Shown here: positions 36,101 through 43,409 of the stretch, one piece after another
Layout of the letters: every line of letters begins with the position of its first letter
Position numbering within the stretch: the stretch's first letter is position 1
Assembly (NCBI GenBank): GCA_946184615.1
Contig: CAMHFN010000010.1
Coordinates: forward strand, 1-64,000
Direction: 5' to 3'
DNA from: an uncultured Bacteroidales bacterium
Lineage (GTDB): Bacteria > Bacteroidota > Bacteroidia > Bacteroidales > F082
DNA length: 64,000 bases
Made by a program: the position numbers and the translations under genes
The notes under the pieces: generated by a model
What the model saw: only the letters and a program-made list of their open reading frames with translations
Databases searched by the model: none
Told to the model about the DNA's origin: nothing

Positions 36101-36589
36101 CTCAACGTTCGAAGCTGTGATGGAAGGATTGGGGATGCCACCAGAGGTATAGGAAACTTCGATTTCCGTAAGGAAAACTTTTCCCTTATTGCCTGACGTT
36201 TGGCTAACAGAAAACGCTACTTCTTCACCGCTGACATTCACAGAAGATCCAGAAGATATGGTGTTGCTCCCGAATAATAATATGCCATTGTCCTTTAAGG
36301 TGAAAGTAGGCGTCACTGAAACGAGAGAGCATCCAGAAGGAACGGAAATCGTAAGCGTAGCACTTTCGTTTGCATAGAGTCTCCAACTTTGATCATTGGA
36401 GTAATACTTTCCAGTATTGCTACCACCAATTGCATTGAAGGTAACATCATTAACAGAAGCCGTAGGGTATTGGACTCCGTTTTCCCAATTATTCGCTGTA
36501 GCATAATCCGCTATGTTCAGCGTGGTTTGCGCCCATGTAAGGCCGCTGAGCAGCAAAGCTGCCAATAGGAAGGTAAGTTTCCTTTTCAT
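33137..36589 (-). CDS. Large secreted BACON / OB-fold repeat protein with WRGSL C-terminal module
   Basis: 1150 residues. Signal peptide MKRKLTFLLAALLLSGLTWAQ, then a beta-sandwich to about residue 150. Two tandem copies of a unit of about 280 residues follow: a BACON domain (ASNVEIAYDATSGAIEYTIN, SEWLTLGTVGTTVPFTC) joined to an OB-fold-like domain (YNVQGTIVAKSQRGFIVGDG). After these come a beta repeat (SFTMPTHDVIITATAVEF), a trefoil-like domain (LTSLADLTEDDVFVIVG) and the two-unit module with YNGARWRGSL and YNNGRWRGAL. BACON domains often bind carbohydrate or mucin, and the OB-fold resembles DUF5689-type modules. No catalytic site is seen; an extracellular binding or structural role is likely. 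Confidence 0.82.
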   Translation of the reverse strand: MKRKLTFLLAALLLSGLTWAQTTLNIADYATANNWENGVQYPTASVNDVTFNAIGGSNTGKYYSNDQSWRLYANESATLTISVPSGCSLVSVTPTFTLKDNGILLFGSNTISSGSSVNVSGEEVAFSVSQTSGNKGKVFLTEIEVSYTSGGIPNPSITASNVEIAYDATSGAIEYTINNGVTGGSLSATTASEWLTLGTVGTTVPFTCTANQTTAARTATVTLTYTYNNGQTVTKNISVTQAANPNAMNNISEITATGTYNVQGTIVAKSQRGFIVGDGTGYVYYYNQNYDQADYEIGDIVKLAGPVVVYGGVYEFNNTTTVTMATTSNYVAEDPTVLTGEQMDARVASTTPPQLSYYVQYEGTLSVNDTHYNITNIVGATTAIGSISFPIDTDEITTLDGKYVKVTGYYVGISTSTYYNTMLGSIEEIANDNPTLFAENVDLNYDATSGAIEYTINHPANDGVLTATTESDWLTLGTVGTTVPFTCTANSTTASRTATVTLTYTFNTDQTLTKNVTVTQAANPNMINNISEITAAGEYIVQGTIVAINNRGFILGDGTGYVYYYYGANGFEPGDYDIGDKVKLAGTVVVFGKVFEFNSSTEITYVDESNYVEEDPTMLSGADMDARVASSASAGLSSFIQYEGTLSISTDNNNTTHYNITAIDGAQTAIGSVSYPLNVEEIEALSDKFVRVTGYFVGVSSNTYYNTMLGSIEEVAVEEYTLTVSDLSHVNTYVFGDNENEMLFEGEGSAQVYNGTQVLISIDVEEGYVLQSLIVDGTDVTSQIDETDAYSFTMPTHDVIITATAVEFIPPVPGNWVLTSLADLTEDDVFVIVGTTQDGASYAMSNNNGTTKAPAAIEVLVAENTLSGEIADTLQWNLSITEDGYIFYPNDSTNIWLYCTNTNNGVRVGKGEAKHFTMDEELGYLTTTETTDQRYLGIFNAQDWRCYKLNSDGTLQTNIADQTFAFYKKVDEETPVTQPITLNEGSNYVSFYVDITIDDLKAAVEAAYVSGSVTIKTLVGGQTMYNGARWRGSLNVLDPTKMYMIVVENSPAIEIPVEGMPIDPAESPITIPAGTSWFGFPLTESMSVTDAFAGFALVNGDMVKTTTGQATYNNGRWRGALNTLEPGIGYIFKSAASVTEDRTLIFSPNK
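34440..36140 (-). repeat. Tandem intragenic duplication (BACON + OB-fold unit)
   Basis: Two copies about 840 bases apart (about 35300-36140 and about 34440-35295). The junction segment around TCGATGGCACCGGAAGTGG is identical in both at about 36070 and 35230, while OB-fold interiors have diverged by insertions and substitutions, so the duplication is not recent. Confidence 0.7.
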
Positions 36590-36777
36590 TGTGATTGAGT
36601 TGTTTAGGTTGTTTATTATTTTAATGATAAAAGACTTTTTTGAAAGTGCTAAAATAGCACAAAAACCGCTTGTTTGCTATACCTATGTTATTTTATTTAT
36701 AAACAGACAGAAAGATAATGTTGATAACTTTTTTGGTTTAATAACGGAATAGCCCCTAATTCATTTTAATTTAATGC
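36590..36777 (-). other. Intergenic region with a small hairpin
   Basis: 188 AT-rich bases between the GT2 stop and the BACON protein start. A 6-bp hairpin (GTGCTA AAA TAGCAC, 36648-36662) followed on the minus strand by TTTC and A/T runs could weakly terminate the GT2 transcript. No clear TAnnTTTG box is present; TATCTTTC (minus strand of about 36708-36715) is one mismatch away. Confidence 0.4.
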
Positions 36778-37944
36778 TTAACTCTTTCCTAGTCTTCCGC
36801 TAATCCGGAGTAAGGGAGTAAAAATAGCAAAAAGGAAATCCCAAAGAATCAAACTGGGCAGGAGTCCATGCTCGCCCAGCCGGCGTGAGGCACCACGGTA
36901 GATGATCAGTTGCGTGACGTAACGTAATAAGAACAAAAAAGCCAAAATGGGGAAGTAGTAGGTGGGGTAGGGGATTTCAAGACCTAACGTGAACGCTGGG
37001 GGTAGCAAATATAAGGCGATAAGGCTTCCGTAAAAAAGGAACTGCGACCAGTAATGCAATGCAGCAAAGGCCCGTGTCCCGTTGCGGTGCATTTTGATGG
37101 TGGTGTAGCGGCGGGTCTGACGATAAATCCAAAGTCCGAAGGTGGTCGGGGCAGTGCAGATCACGGTGTTGTCCGCATCGATATGTACCCTCGTGTTCTT
37201 TCGGGTGGCAGCCTGACTCACAAAAAGGTCATCGTCGCCTGCTTCCATGGTATAGTGTGAGGTGAATCCTTTCTGTCTAAAAAACAGTCGCTGACGATAG
37301 GAGAGGTTCTTGCCGATACCCATGTAGGGCTTGCCCGCCAAAGCCGCTGAGAGATACATCAGTGCTTGTTGCACAGAATCGAACCGTATCAACAGATTCA
37401 GCAGACCTTTAGTGCGAAGATAGGGAGTATAGCCGATCACCAACTCGGTGTCATCGTCGTAGCATCCTACCACACTGCGCAACCATTGGTTGCTGGTGGG
37501 ACGGCAGTCGGGGTCGGTGAACACCAGCAGGTCGTGTGAGGCCGACTTGATCCCCATGGAAAGAGGAAACTTCTTGCCATTGAAAAAGTTGAGGTGTTGT
37601 CGCAGTTGAACGGGCTTGATCCTGGACTCCTTACGTTCCAGGTCTTCAAGGTAAGCCCCCGTTTCATCATCGCTGCAGTCGTTGACCACCACGACTTCGA
37701 AATCGGGATAATCTTGGCTGAGCAGGGCAGGGATGAGTTCTGTGAGTTGTTCGTGGGCATCGCGGGCACATACCACCACCGAAACGGGCTCCAAAGTTTC
37801 GTCGGCTTTCATCTGCGGCCGCCGTTTGGTGAAGGCTAACCTCGAAAAACGTATCCAATGGATGCAAAGTTGCACGAGTAGTGAAACGATGAAGATAGCC
37901 AAGATATAGAACGACAGGCGGTTATAGAAAAAATTGATGCTCAC
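36778..37944 (-). CDS. GT2-family membrane glycosyltransferase
   Basis: 388 residues. One N-terminal helix (FYILAIFIVSLLVQLCIHWI), a GT-A catalytic domain with VSVVVCARDAHEQL, VVVNDCSDDET, the DxD-like VFTDPDCRP and acceptor-side GDDDLFVSQAA, and three C-terminal helices from about 300. It probably polymerises or extends a surface polysaccharide while anchored in the inner membrane. Translation starts at GTG 37944, preceded by an unusually good Shine-Dalgarno (GGAGG, 7-base spacing). It is a single-gene unit, divergent from tgt. The sugar is unknown. Confidence 0.87.
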   Translation of the reverse strand: MSINFFYNRLSFYILAIFIVSLLVQLCIHWIRFSRLAFTKRRPQMKADETLEPVSVVVCARDAHEQLTELIPALLSQDYPDFEVVVVNDCSDDETGAYLEDLERKESRIKPVQLRQHLNFFNGKKFPLSMGIKSASHDLLVFTDPDCRPTSNQWLRSVVGCYDDDTELVIGYTPYLRTKGLLNLLIRFDSVQQALMYLSAALAGKPYMGIGKNLSYRQRLFFRQKGFTSHYTMEAGDDDLFVSQAATRKNTRVHIDADNTVICTAPTTFGLWIYRQTRRYTTIKMHRNGTRAFAALHYWSQFLFYGSLIALYLLPPAFTLGLEIPYPTYYFPILAFLFLLRYVTQLIIYRGASRRLGEHGLLPSLILWDFLFAIFTPLLRISGRLGKS

Positions 37945-37951
37945 GGCGGTT

Positions 37952-37956
37952 CCTCC
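37952..37956 (-). promoter_or_regulatory. Strong Shine-Dalgarno deciding a GTG start
   Basis: GGAGG on the minus strand with 7 bases before GTG. Such sites are rare in Bacteroidota, where initiation usually depends on A-rich unstructured leaders. It fixes the start at 37944. Confidence 0.65.
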
Positions 37957-37967
37957 AAAAAGTTGCG

Positions 37968-37975
37968 CAAAGATA
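37968..37975 (-). promoter_or_regulatory. -7 promoter box of the GT2 gene
   Basis: TATCTTTG on the minus strand, 23 bases before the GTG start. Confidence 0.65.
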
Positions 37976-37987
37976 TGCGATTTTCTT

Positions 37988-37995
37988 TACCTTTG
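37988..37995 (+). promoter_or_regulatory. -7 promoter box of tgt
   Basis: TACCTTTG, a TAnnTTTG match, 16 bases before the tgt ATG; only 12 bases separate it from the divergent GT2 box. Confidence 0.65.
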
Positions 37996-38011
37996 CAAAA
38001 AATATCTGACG

Positions 38012-39142
38012 ATGAAATACACCCTTTCCGCCCATGACCCGAAAAGCAATGCTCGTGCTGGTGTGTTACACACGGATCATGGCCCTATTGAAACTCCTAT
38101 TTTCATGCCAGTGGGCACCGTGGGCTCCGTCAAGGCTTGCCACATCCGCGATATCCGTGATGAAGTCAAGGCTCAGATTATCTTAGGGAATACCTATCAT
38201 CTTTACCTTCGTCCTGGCCTTGATGTATTGGAAGCGGTAGGAGGGTTACATCGGTTCAACGGGTGGGATCGTCCCATCTTAACCGACAGCGGCGGGTTCC
38301 AGGTGTTCTCCCTTACGGGCATCCGTAAAATGAAAGAAGAAGGGGTCACCTTCCAGTCACACATTGACGGTTCAAGGCATCTCTTCACTCCGGAGCGGGT
38401 AATGGATATCGAGCGCAGTATCGGAGCCGATATCATGATGGCCTTCGACGAATGCACTCCTGGTACCGCCGACTATTCCTATGCCAAACAGTCCATGGAG
38501 CGTACCCACCGCTGGCTCGACCGCTGTGTGCAACGTTTTGGCGAAACCGAGCCGAAATATGGTTACGAACAAGCTCTCTTCCCTATCGTTCAGGGCTGTG
38601 TTTACCGCGACCTTCGGGAGCAATCGGCGGAGTACATCGCTTCCAAAAATGCTGCGGGCAATGCTATCGGTGGACTCGCCGTGGGCGAACCCACCGAGAA
38701 AATGTATGAGATGATCGAGCTGGTCAACACCATTTTGCCCAAGGACAAACCCCGTTATCTCATGGGGGTCGGCACCCCGGCCAATATCCTCGAGGGCATC
38801 GAAAGAGGAGTGGATATGTTCGATTGCGTGATGCCTACCCGAAACGGACGTAATGGTATGATTTTCACATCGGAAGGAATCATTAATTTGAAAAACGAGA
38901 AGTGGCGCACGGACTTTACTCCCGTAGATCCAAATGGAGAAACTTTCGTGGATGTGCAATATTCGAAGGCCTACCTGCGTCATCTCTTTGTCGCAGGTGA
39001 AATCCTCGGCCCCATGATTGCCAGTCTTCACAACCTTGGTTTCTATCTTTGGCTCGTTAAAGAAGCCCGAAGACACATTGTTGAAGGTGACTTCACCTCT
39101 TGGAAAGCTGACATGATGCCTAAAATCACACGGAGATTGTGA
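38012..39142 (+). CDS. tgt: Queuine tRNA-ribosyltransferase
   Basis: 376 residues. It exchanges guanine 34 of GUN-anticodon tRNAs for preQ1. Motifs include ETPIFMPVGTVGSVKA, LGNTYHLYLRPG, the catalytic nucleophile region ILTDSGGFQVFSL, AFDECTPG, GGLAVGEP and FDCVMPTRNGRNG. The Zn-site region is near YLRHLFVAGEILG; the canonical CxCxxC cysteines are not evident and the segment reads NEKWRTDFTPVDPNGET instead, as in some zinc-free variants. The ATG at 38012 follows the promoter box, whereas upstream TTG starts would precede it. It overlaps the next gene by 4 bases. Confidence 0.95.
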   Translation: MKYTLSAHDPKSNARAGVLHTDHGPIETPIFMPVGTVGSVKACHIRDIRDEVKAQIILGNTYHLYLRPGLDVLEAVGGLHRFNGWDRPILTDSGGFQVFSLTGIRKMKEEGVTFQSHIDGSRHLFTPERVMDIERSIGADIMMAFDECTPGTADYSYAKQSMERTHRWLDRCVQRFGETEPKYGYEQALFPIVQGCVYRDLREQSAEYIASKNAAGNAIGGLAVGEPTEKMYEMIELVNTILPKDKPRYLMGVGTPANILEGIERGVDMFDCVMPTRNGRNGMIFTSEGIINLKNEKWRTDFTPVDPNGETFVDVQYSKAYLRHLFVAGEILGPMIASLHNLGFYLWLVKEARRHIVEGDFTSWKADMMPKITRRL

Positions 39143-40221
39143 AACGACTCGACCGTTACATATTATTCAAGTTTATCGGTACCTTCTTCTTTGCCGTGTC
39201 GATGCTGATGGTCATCATCATCGTATTCGACTTGTCGGAAAACATCGACTCATTCCTCAAGCATGATGCGCCTTGGCAGCGTGTTGCCGTTGACCATTAC
39301 CTGACCTCGATACCCTATTTCACCAATCAGTTTATCCATCTCTTTGCTTTCATCTCCGTCATCTTTTTTACCTCGAAGATGGCCAACCATTCGGAGGTGG
39401 TGGCCGTGCTTAGTAGCGGTGTCAGTTTTTGGCGTTTTCTTTATCCTTACCTGGTGGGGGCTTTTCTGCTCACCATGATGTCACTATATCTCGGCAATTT
39501 TCTTGTTCCCAACATGAACGAAATCAGGAGAAAGTTCAAAGACGAATATATTGAACATCTTACCAAGAGTTCGGGTCGTAATGTTCACCTGCAGACCGAT
39601 AAGGATGAGTTTGTGTATGTGGAGTACTATAATGTGAATCAAGATCTGGGTTATTGCTTTTCCGTGGAGCGCTATAAGAATAACGAGCTGGTTTACAAGT
39701 TGGCGTCGGATGTCATTTATCACGATTCCATTGAACCGCATAAGTGGCGCATCGATTTCATGACAGAACGCACGATTGATGGCGATCGGGAGAGTATCGT
39801 GAATTATCGACGACTTGACACCATTATTGAGAAACTGAGCGCAACGGATTTCTATAAAATGAAGGAAGACTTTGAAGAGATGAATTTCTTTGAGTTGCGT
39901 GACCACATTCGTACGATGCGGCAGCGGGGCACCGAAGGCATCCGCAACTATGAAGTTGAGATGCACCAACGCATGGCGCAGCCCGCGGCCATCCTTATTC
40001 TCACCCTTATCGGAGCGGCCTTCTCCAGCCGGAAAATCAAAGGAGGCATGGGAATGCACTTGGGCTTCGGTATCGCTATTGCTTTTTTATATGTGTTGCT
40101 CGGACAGATAGGAAAGGCCTTTGGCGTGAATGGCGTGATGGCTCCCGTCCTTGCTGCCTGGATCCCCAATGCCATCTACATGGTGTTGGCCATCATCTTT
40201 TTAGCTCGAGCACCAAAATAA
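39139..40221 (+). CDS. LptF/LptG-family permease (YjgP/YjgQ)
   Basis: 360 residues with the LptF/G layout: one or two N-terminal helices (IGTFFFAVSMLMVIIIVFDL), two more near residues 65-120, a periplasmic jellyroll domain of about 150 residues, then three C-terminal helices (AAILILTLIGAAFSSRKIKGG, IAIAFLYVLLGQIGKAFG). LptF/G form the inner-membrane gate that extracts LPS for transport to the outer membrane with LptB. It starts at GTG inside the tgt stop (4-base overlap). The tgt-lptG pairing is frequent in Bacteroidota. Which of LptF or LptG it represents is not decided. Confidence 0.88.
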   Translation: MKRLDRYILFKFIGTFFFAVSMLMVIIIVFDLSENIDSFLKHDAPWQRVAVDHYLTSIPYFTNQFIHLFAFISVIFFTSKMANHSEVVAVLSSGVSFWRFLYPYLVGAFLLTMMSLYLGNFLVPNMNEIRRKFKDEYIEHLTKSSGRNVHLQTDKDEFVYVEYYNVNQDLGYCFSVERYKNNELVYKLASDVIYHDSIEPHKWRIDFMTERTIDGDRESIVNYRRLDTIIEKLSATDFYKMKEDFEEMNFFELRDHIRTMRQRGTEGIRNYEVEMHQRMAQPAAILILTLIGAAFSSRKIKGGMGMHLGFGIAIAFLYVLLGQIGKAFGVNGVMAPVLAAWIPNAIYMVLAIIFLARAPK

Positions 40222-40255
40222 AAATAGAATTCAGAATTCGGAAGGTAGAATTCAG
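40221..40255 (+). repeat. Heptanucleotide-period array after the lptG-like gene
   Basis: Five 7-mer units (AAAATAG, AATTCAG, AATTCGG, AAGGTAG, AATTCAG) beginning at the last base of the stop codon, ending 40 bases before the next ATG. Confidence 0.7.
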
Positions 40256-40295
40256 ATTTTTTATTATTTTCGCAGATTGAAACAATATTAACGTT

Positions 40296-40907
40296 ATGCA
40301 TATCGCTATTGCCGGAAATATCGGGGCGGGAAAAACCACGTTGACCCGCCTGTTAGCCAAACACTTTGGGTGGACCCCGCACTTTGAGGAGGTGGACCAC
40401 AACCCTTATCTCGCCAGCTACTATGAGGACATGCAGCGCTGGTCGTTCAACATCCAGATCTTCTTCCTCAACAGTCGCTTCCGTCAGGTCATTGACATCC
40501 GCAACAGTGGCAAAGATGTCATCCAAGACCGCACTATCTATGAGGATGCCATGATTTTTGCCCCTAACCTTCATGCAATGGGCCTCATGGAGACACGTGA
40601 TTTTGAGAACTACAAATCGCTTTTCGAGTTGATGACGAAGTTCCTCCAACCTCCCGACTTGCTGATTTATCTCCGAGCCTCGGTGCCTACGTTGATGAAG
40701 CAGATTGCCAAACGAAATCGTGACTATGAACAGTCGATACGCCTCGACTACCTGAGCAACCTTAATGAGCGTTATGAAGAGTGGATCAGCGGTTATAAGG
40801 AAGGCAAGCTTTTGATTATCGACATGGATAAACTTGAATTGGATAACCCCGAGGATCTTGGTGTCATTGTGGATAAGATCGAGGCCTCGTTGAACGGTCT
40901 GTTCTAA
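40296..40907 (+). CDS. Deoxynucleoside kinase
   Basis: 203 residues. P-loop at the extreme N-terminus (IAIAGNIGAGKTTL), then FEEVDHNPYLASYYEDMQRW, with the substrate-contact glutamate, the DRT/ERS-like motif QDRTIYEDAMIF and the lid region KQIAKRNRDYEQSIRLDYLSNLN. This is the dNK/dGK family that salvages deoxynucleosides as monophosphates. Substrate preference (dA/dG or dC) cannot be called. It ends with a one-base overlap (TAATG) with kdsB. A box TATTTTCG around 40265 is one mismatch from the -7 consensus. Confidence 0.9.
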   Translation: MHIAIAGNIGAGKTTLTRLLAKHFGWTPHFEEVDHNPYLASYYEDMQRWSFNIQIFFLNSRFRQVIDIRNSGKDVIQDRTIYEDAMIFAPNLHAMGLMETRDFENYKSLFELMTKFLQPPDLLIYLRASVPTLMKQIAKRNRDYEQSIRLDYLSNLNERYEEWISGYKEGKLLIIDMDKLELDNPEDLGVIVDKIEASLNGLF

Positions 40908-41650
40908 TGAGTGTGATAGGCATCATACCGGCTCGTTACGGCTCCACGCGGTTCCCTGGCAAGCCGCTGGCTTTGATTGGGGGAAAGACGATGATCCAGC
41001 GCACCTATGAGCGCGCCGCCTTGTCATCGCTTGATATGGTAGTGGTAGCCACCGATGACCAACGTATCTTCGAAGAAGTGCGGGGCTTCGGAGGAAAAGT
41101 CGTGATGACTCGCTCCGACCATCGCAGTGGTACCGACCGTTGCCGCGAGACACTTGACCTGATCGGCGGTGGTTTTGATGCCGTGGTCAACATACAAGGT
41201 GACGAGCCTTTCATCGATCCTGAACACATCAACGGTGTGGCCGATCTTATCCGATTGCCCGACGTGGAGCTTGCTACGCTCGCCCAACCGCTAGTCGACC
41301 CAGAAAACCTATTCAATCCCAATATGGTCAAGGTGGTATTCGACCCCATAGGCAACGCCCTTTATTTCAGCCGGCATCCTATACCCTTTGTCAGAGGACT
41401 TGAGCCCCAACAGTGGTTGAAGAAAGTGGATTTTTACCAACATATCGGTATCTATGCCTATATGTCGGACACGCTTCGGGCGATTAGCACCTTATCTCCC
41501 AGCCGACTTGAGCAAGCGGAGTCACTCGAACAACTCCGATGGCTCGAAAACGGCTTCCGTATTCGAGTGAAAGTGGTGTCTAAAGGTAATACGATCGCGA
41601 TTGACACTCCTGATGACCTCCTCCATATTCCTCAAGAATTACTCCAATGA
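40907..41650 (+). CDS. kdsB: CMP-Kdo synthetase (3-deoxy-manno-octulosonate cytidylyltransferase)
   Basis: 247 residues. It activates Kdo with CTP for the LPS inner core. The N-terminal nucleotide-binding motif IPARYGSTRFPGKPLALIGGKTM is diagnostic, followed by VVVATDD, MTRSDHRSGTDRC, VVNIQGDEPFIDPEHI and HIGIYAYMSDTLR, a common KdsB pattern. It overlaps the upstream kinase by one base and the downstream HU/SPOR gene by 4 bases. Together with lptG this cluster supports LPS production. Confidence 0.96.
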   Translation: MSVIGIIPARYGSTRFPGKPLALIGGKTMIQRTYERAALSSLDMVVVATDDQRIFEEVRGFGGKVVMTRSDHRSGTDRCRETLDLIGGGFDAVVNIQGDEPFIDPEHINGVADLIRLPDVELATLAQPLVDPENLFNPNMVKVVFDPIGNALYFSRHPIPFVRGLEPQQWLKKVDFYQHIGIYAYMSDTLRAISTLSPSRLEQAESLEQLRWLENGFRIRVKVVSKGNTIAIDTPDDLLHIPQELLQ

Positions 41651-42696
41651 CCACCATACCTTCCGCCATAGCATCCTTGCTCTACGACCACGACACCGTT
41701 ATCGTGCCTGGCCTCGGTGCCTTTGTGCGTCATGACCAAAGTGCTCAAGTCAATGTGATTACCAATGAATTTCAATGCCCCTCATCCACGGTAAGCTTCG
41801 ATCCGCAACAACGCGAAGAGAATTCACTTATCAGCACCTTCCTCATGGCTTGCGATGGCTGTTCTGACGAAGAAGCCCGAACCACTATTGTCGCCTTCGT
41901 GAACGACTGCTATAATCGTATCAAAGAAGAAGGCTCAGTGACGCTTCCCGACTTGGGCGTTCTCGGTTTCGACGACCAGCATGACCTCGTGTTTGAAGCC
42001 ATGGACAAGGCTAATTTCAATACTGATGCGTTTGGCCTTAACGATTTTACCCCACAACCGGTGTTTGGAACGGAGAACGGAGAACGTAAAACGGAGAACG
42101 GAGAACGGAACGGCGTAAGCTCTCATCGAACGGAGGGAGGTAAAACGGAAAAGGACGAAGTGGAAGAATCGAGGGAGAAACGGGGGCGTAGGTGGTGGAT
42201 TTGGGTGTTGTTGCTTCTCCTTGCCGCTGCGGGTGTCGCTCTCTGGTATTTCAAGTTCCGTCCCGTGCCCACCAAGCCTTGGACCTATGACTTGAAACTT
42301 CCGGAAAGACCTGTACCTGTCATCCAACGATCCGATACCTTGGTCCGTTCTCAAGACCGTATCGAGGAACCAACTCAAGAGAATACCGCGGAACAGCCAC
42401 CAGCGGAGACCCCAGATAGTCCTTCGGTGGATGCTCCTGTGACTCCAGTGGAAATTATCGTACCAGAAGCCACGTCCAAAGCCTTCATCGTGGGCGGATG
42501 CTTCGAAATTGAACAATACGCCTTGAATATGGCTAATGGGGCCAAAGAGAAAGGTTGTGCCGATGTTTTTGTGATGAAACGTGGGAATCAATATCTCGTG
42601 TGTTACGGACAATATCCTACCACCGCCGATGCCAAAGCCGCATTGCCTGAGATTCTTGCCAACTATAATGAGAAAGCCTGGATTTTGACGAAATAA
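41647..42696 (+). CDS. Membrane protein with HU-like (CCDC81-type) N-terminus and SPOR domain
   Basis: 349 residues. Residues about 1-140 resemble the two HU-like CCDC81 prokaryotic domains seen in Bacteroidota (IASLLYDHDTVIVPGLGAFV; INRIKEEG-like YNRIKEEGSVTLPDLGVLGF). A lysine/glutamate-rich linker includes ENGERKTENGERNG from a heptanucleotide array. One transmembrane helix (WIWVLLLLLAAAGVALWYF) leads to a Pro/Glu-rich spacer and a C-terminal SPOR domain (SKAFIVGGCFEIEQYALNMA ... KAALPEILAN). SPOR domains bind denuded septal peptidoglycan; the N-terminus should be cytoplasmic, possibly linking DNA or other partners to the septum. The start overlaps kdsB by ATGA. Confidence 0.85.
   Translation: MTTIPSAIASLLYDHDTVIVPGLGAFVRHDQSAQVNVITNEFQCPSSTVSFDPQQREENSLISTFLMACDGCSDEEARTTIVAFVNDCYNRIKEEGSVTLPDLGVLGFDDQHDLVFEAMDKANFNTDAFGLNDFTPQPVFGTENGERKTENGERNGVSSHRTEGGKTEKDEVEESREKRGRRWWIWVLLLLLAAAGVALWYFKFRPVPTKPWTYDLKLPERPVPVIQRSDTLVRSQDRIEEPTQENTAEQPPAETPDSPSVDAPVTPVEIIVPEATSKAFIVGGCFEIEQYALNMANGAKEKGCADVFVMKRGNQYLVCYGQYPTTADAKAALPEILANYNEKAWILTK
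42072..42113 (+). repeat. Heptanucleotide array inside the HU/SPOR gene
   Basis: Six 7-mers (GGAGAAC twice, GTAAAAC, GGAGAAC twice, GGAACGG). Three units equal seven codons, so the translation is a 7-residue repeat, ENGERKT / ENGERNG, in the linker before the membrane helix. Weaker related units continue to about 42170. Confidence 0.85.
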
Positions 42697-42705
42697 TCAT
42701 AAGCG

Positions 42706-43389
42706 ATGAGTAAGAAGAACAAACTGCAAAAATTCGAGGAGAATAGGAGTTTCGACAATCTGTTCCAATACTCCTATGAGCGCATTATGGAGGAGGGCTT
42801 CCCTTTGAAAGGTCGTTGGGGTACCGACTTCTTCCATAACGACCATCCTGTCGTGCTGGAGCTGGGCTGTGGAAAAGGCGAATATACCGTGGGACTGGCG
42901 CAGGTGCATCCCGAAATCAACTATATCGGGGTTGACATCAAGGGTGCTCGCATGTGGCGGGGCTTGACCCAAGCTCGCGAAGAAGGTCTTCACAATGTGG
43001 CGTTCATCCGTACTCGTATCGACCAAATTGAACATTTCTTTGGCCCTGGGGAAGTCCAGGAAATCTGGGTTACTTTTCCAGATCCTCATCCCGGTGAAGG
43101 CGAACGTAATGCCCGTCATCGTCTAACCTCGCCCGAGTTTCTTGAGCGTTATCGTAAAATTGTCACCTCTGACGGAATCCTTAACCTCAAGACCGACAGC
43201 CCGATTATGTATGCGTTTACCCTTCATGAGGTGATAGAAAAACAAGGTCTGCCCTTGCTTTATGCTACCGATGACCTTTATGCCAATCAAGACGACCTTG
43301 AAGTGAAGAATATAAGGACCTTTTATGAGCAAATGTGGCTCAACCAAGGTTTAACCATAAAATACCTCCGTTTTAAAATCAATCTTTAA
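42706..43389 (+). CDS. trmB: tRNA (guanine-N7-)-methyltransferase TrmB
   Basis: 227 residues. It methylates G46 in the variable loop of many tRNAs. SAM-binding motif I VVLELGCGKGEYTVGLA, NYIGVDIKGARMWRGL, and the TrmB hallmark IWVTFPDPHPGEGERNARHRL are all present, with LKTDSPIMY and the C-terminal IRTFYEQMWLNQGLTIKYL. In many TrmB proteins the segment reads WPKKRH-like; here it is HPGEGERNARHR, a Bacteroidota variant. It starts 9 bases after the HU/SPOR gene. Confidence 0.93.
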   Translation: MSKKNKLQKFEENRSFDNLFQYSYERIMEEGFPLKGRWGTDFFHNDHPVVLELGCGKGEYTVGLAQVHPEINYIGVDIKGARMWRGLTQAREEGLHNVAFIRTRIDQIEHFFGPGEVQEIWVTFPDPHPGEGERNARHRLTSPEFLERYRKIVTSDGILNLKTDSPIMYAFTLHEVIEKQGLPLLYATDDLYANQDDLEVKNIRTFYEQMWLNQGLTIKYLRFKINL

Positions 43390-43409
43390 ATCTTTAAATC
43401 CCGATATAT

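Noticed and set aside
43381-43400. Tandem repeat AATCTTTA between trmB and the HerA-like gene
   Set aside because: Its period is 8, not 7, so it was not counted in the heptanucleotide family, although the position after a stop codon is the same.
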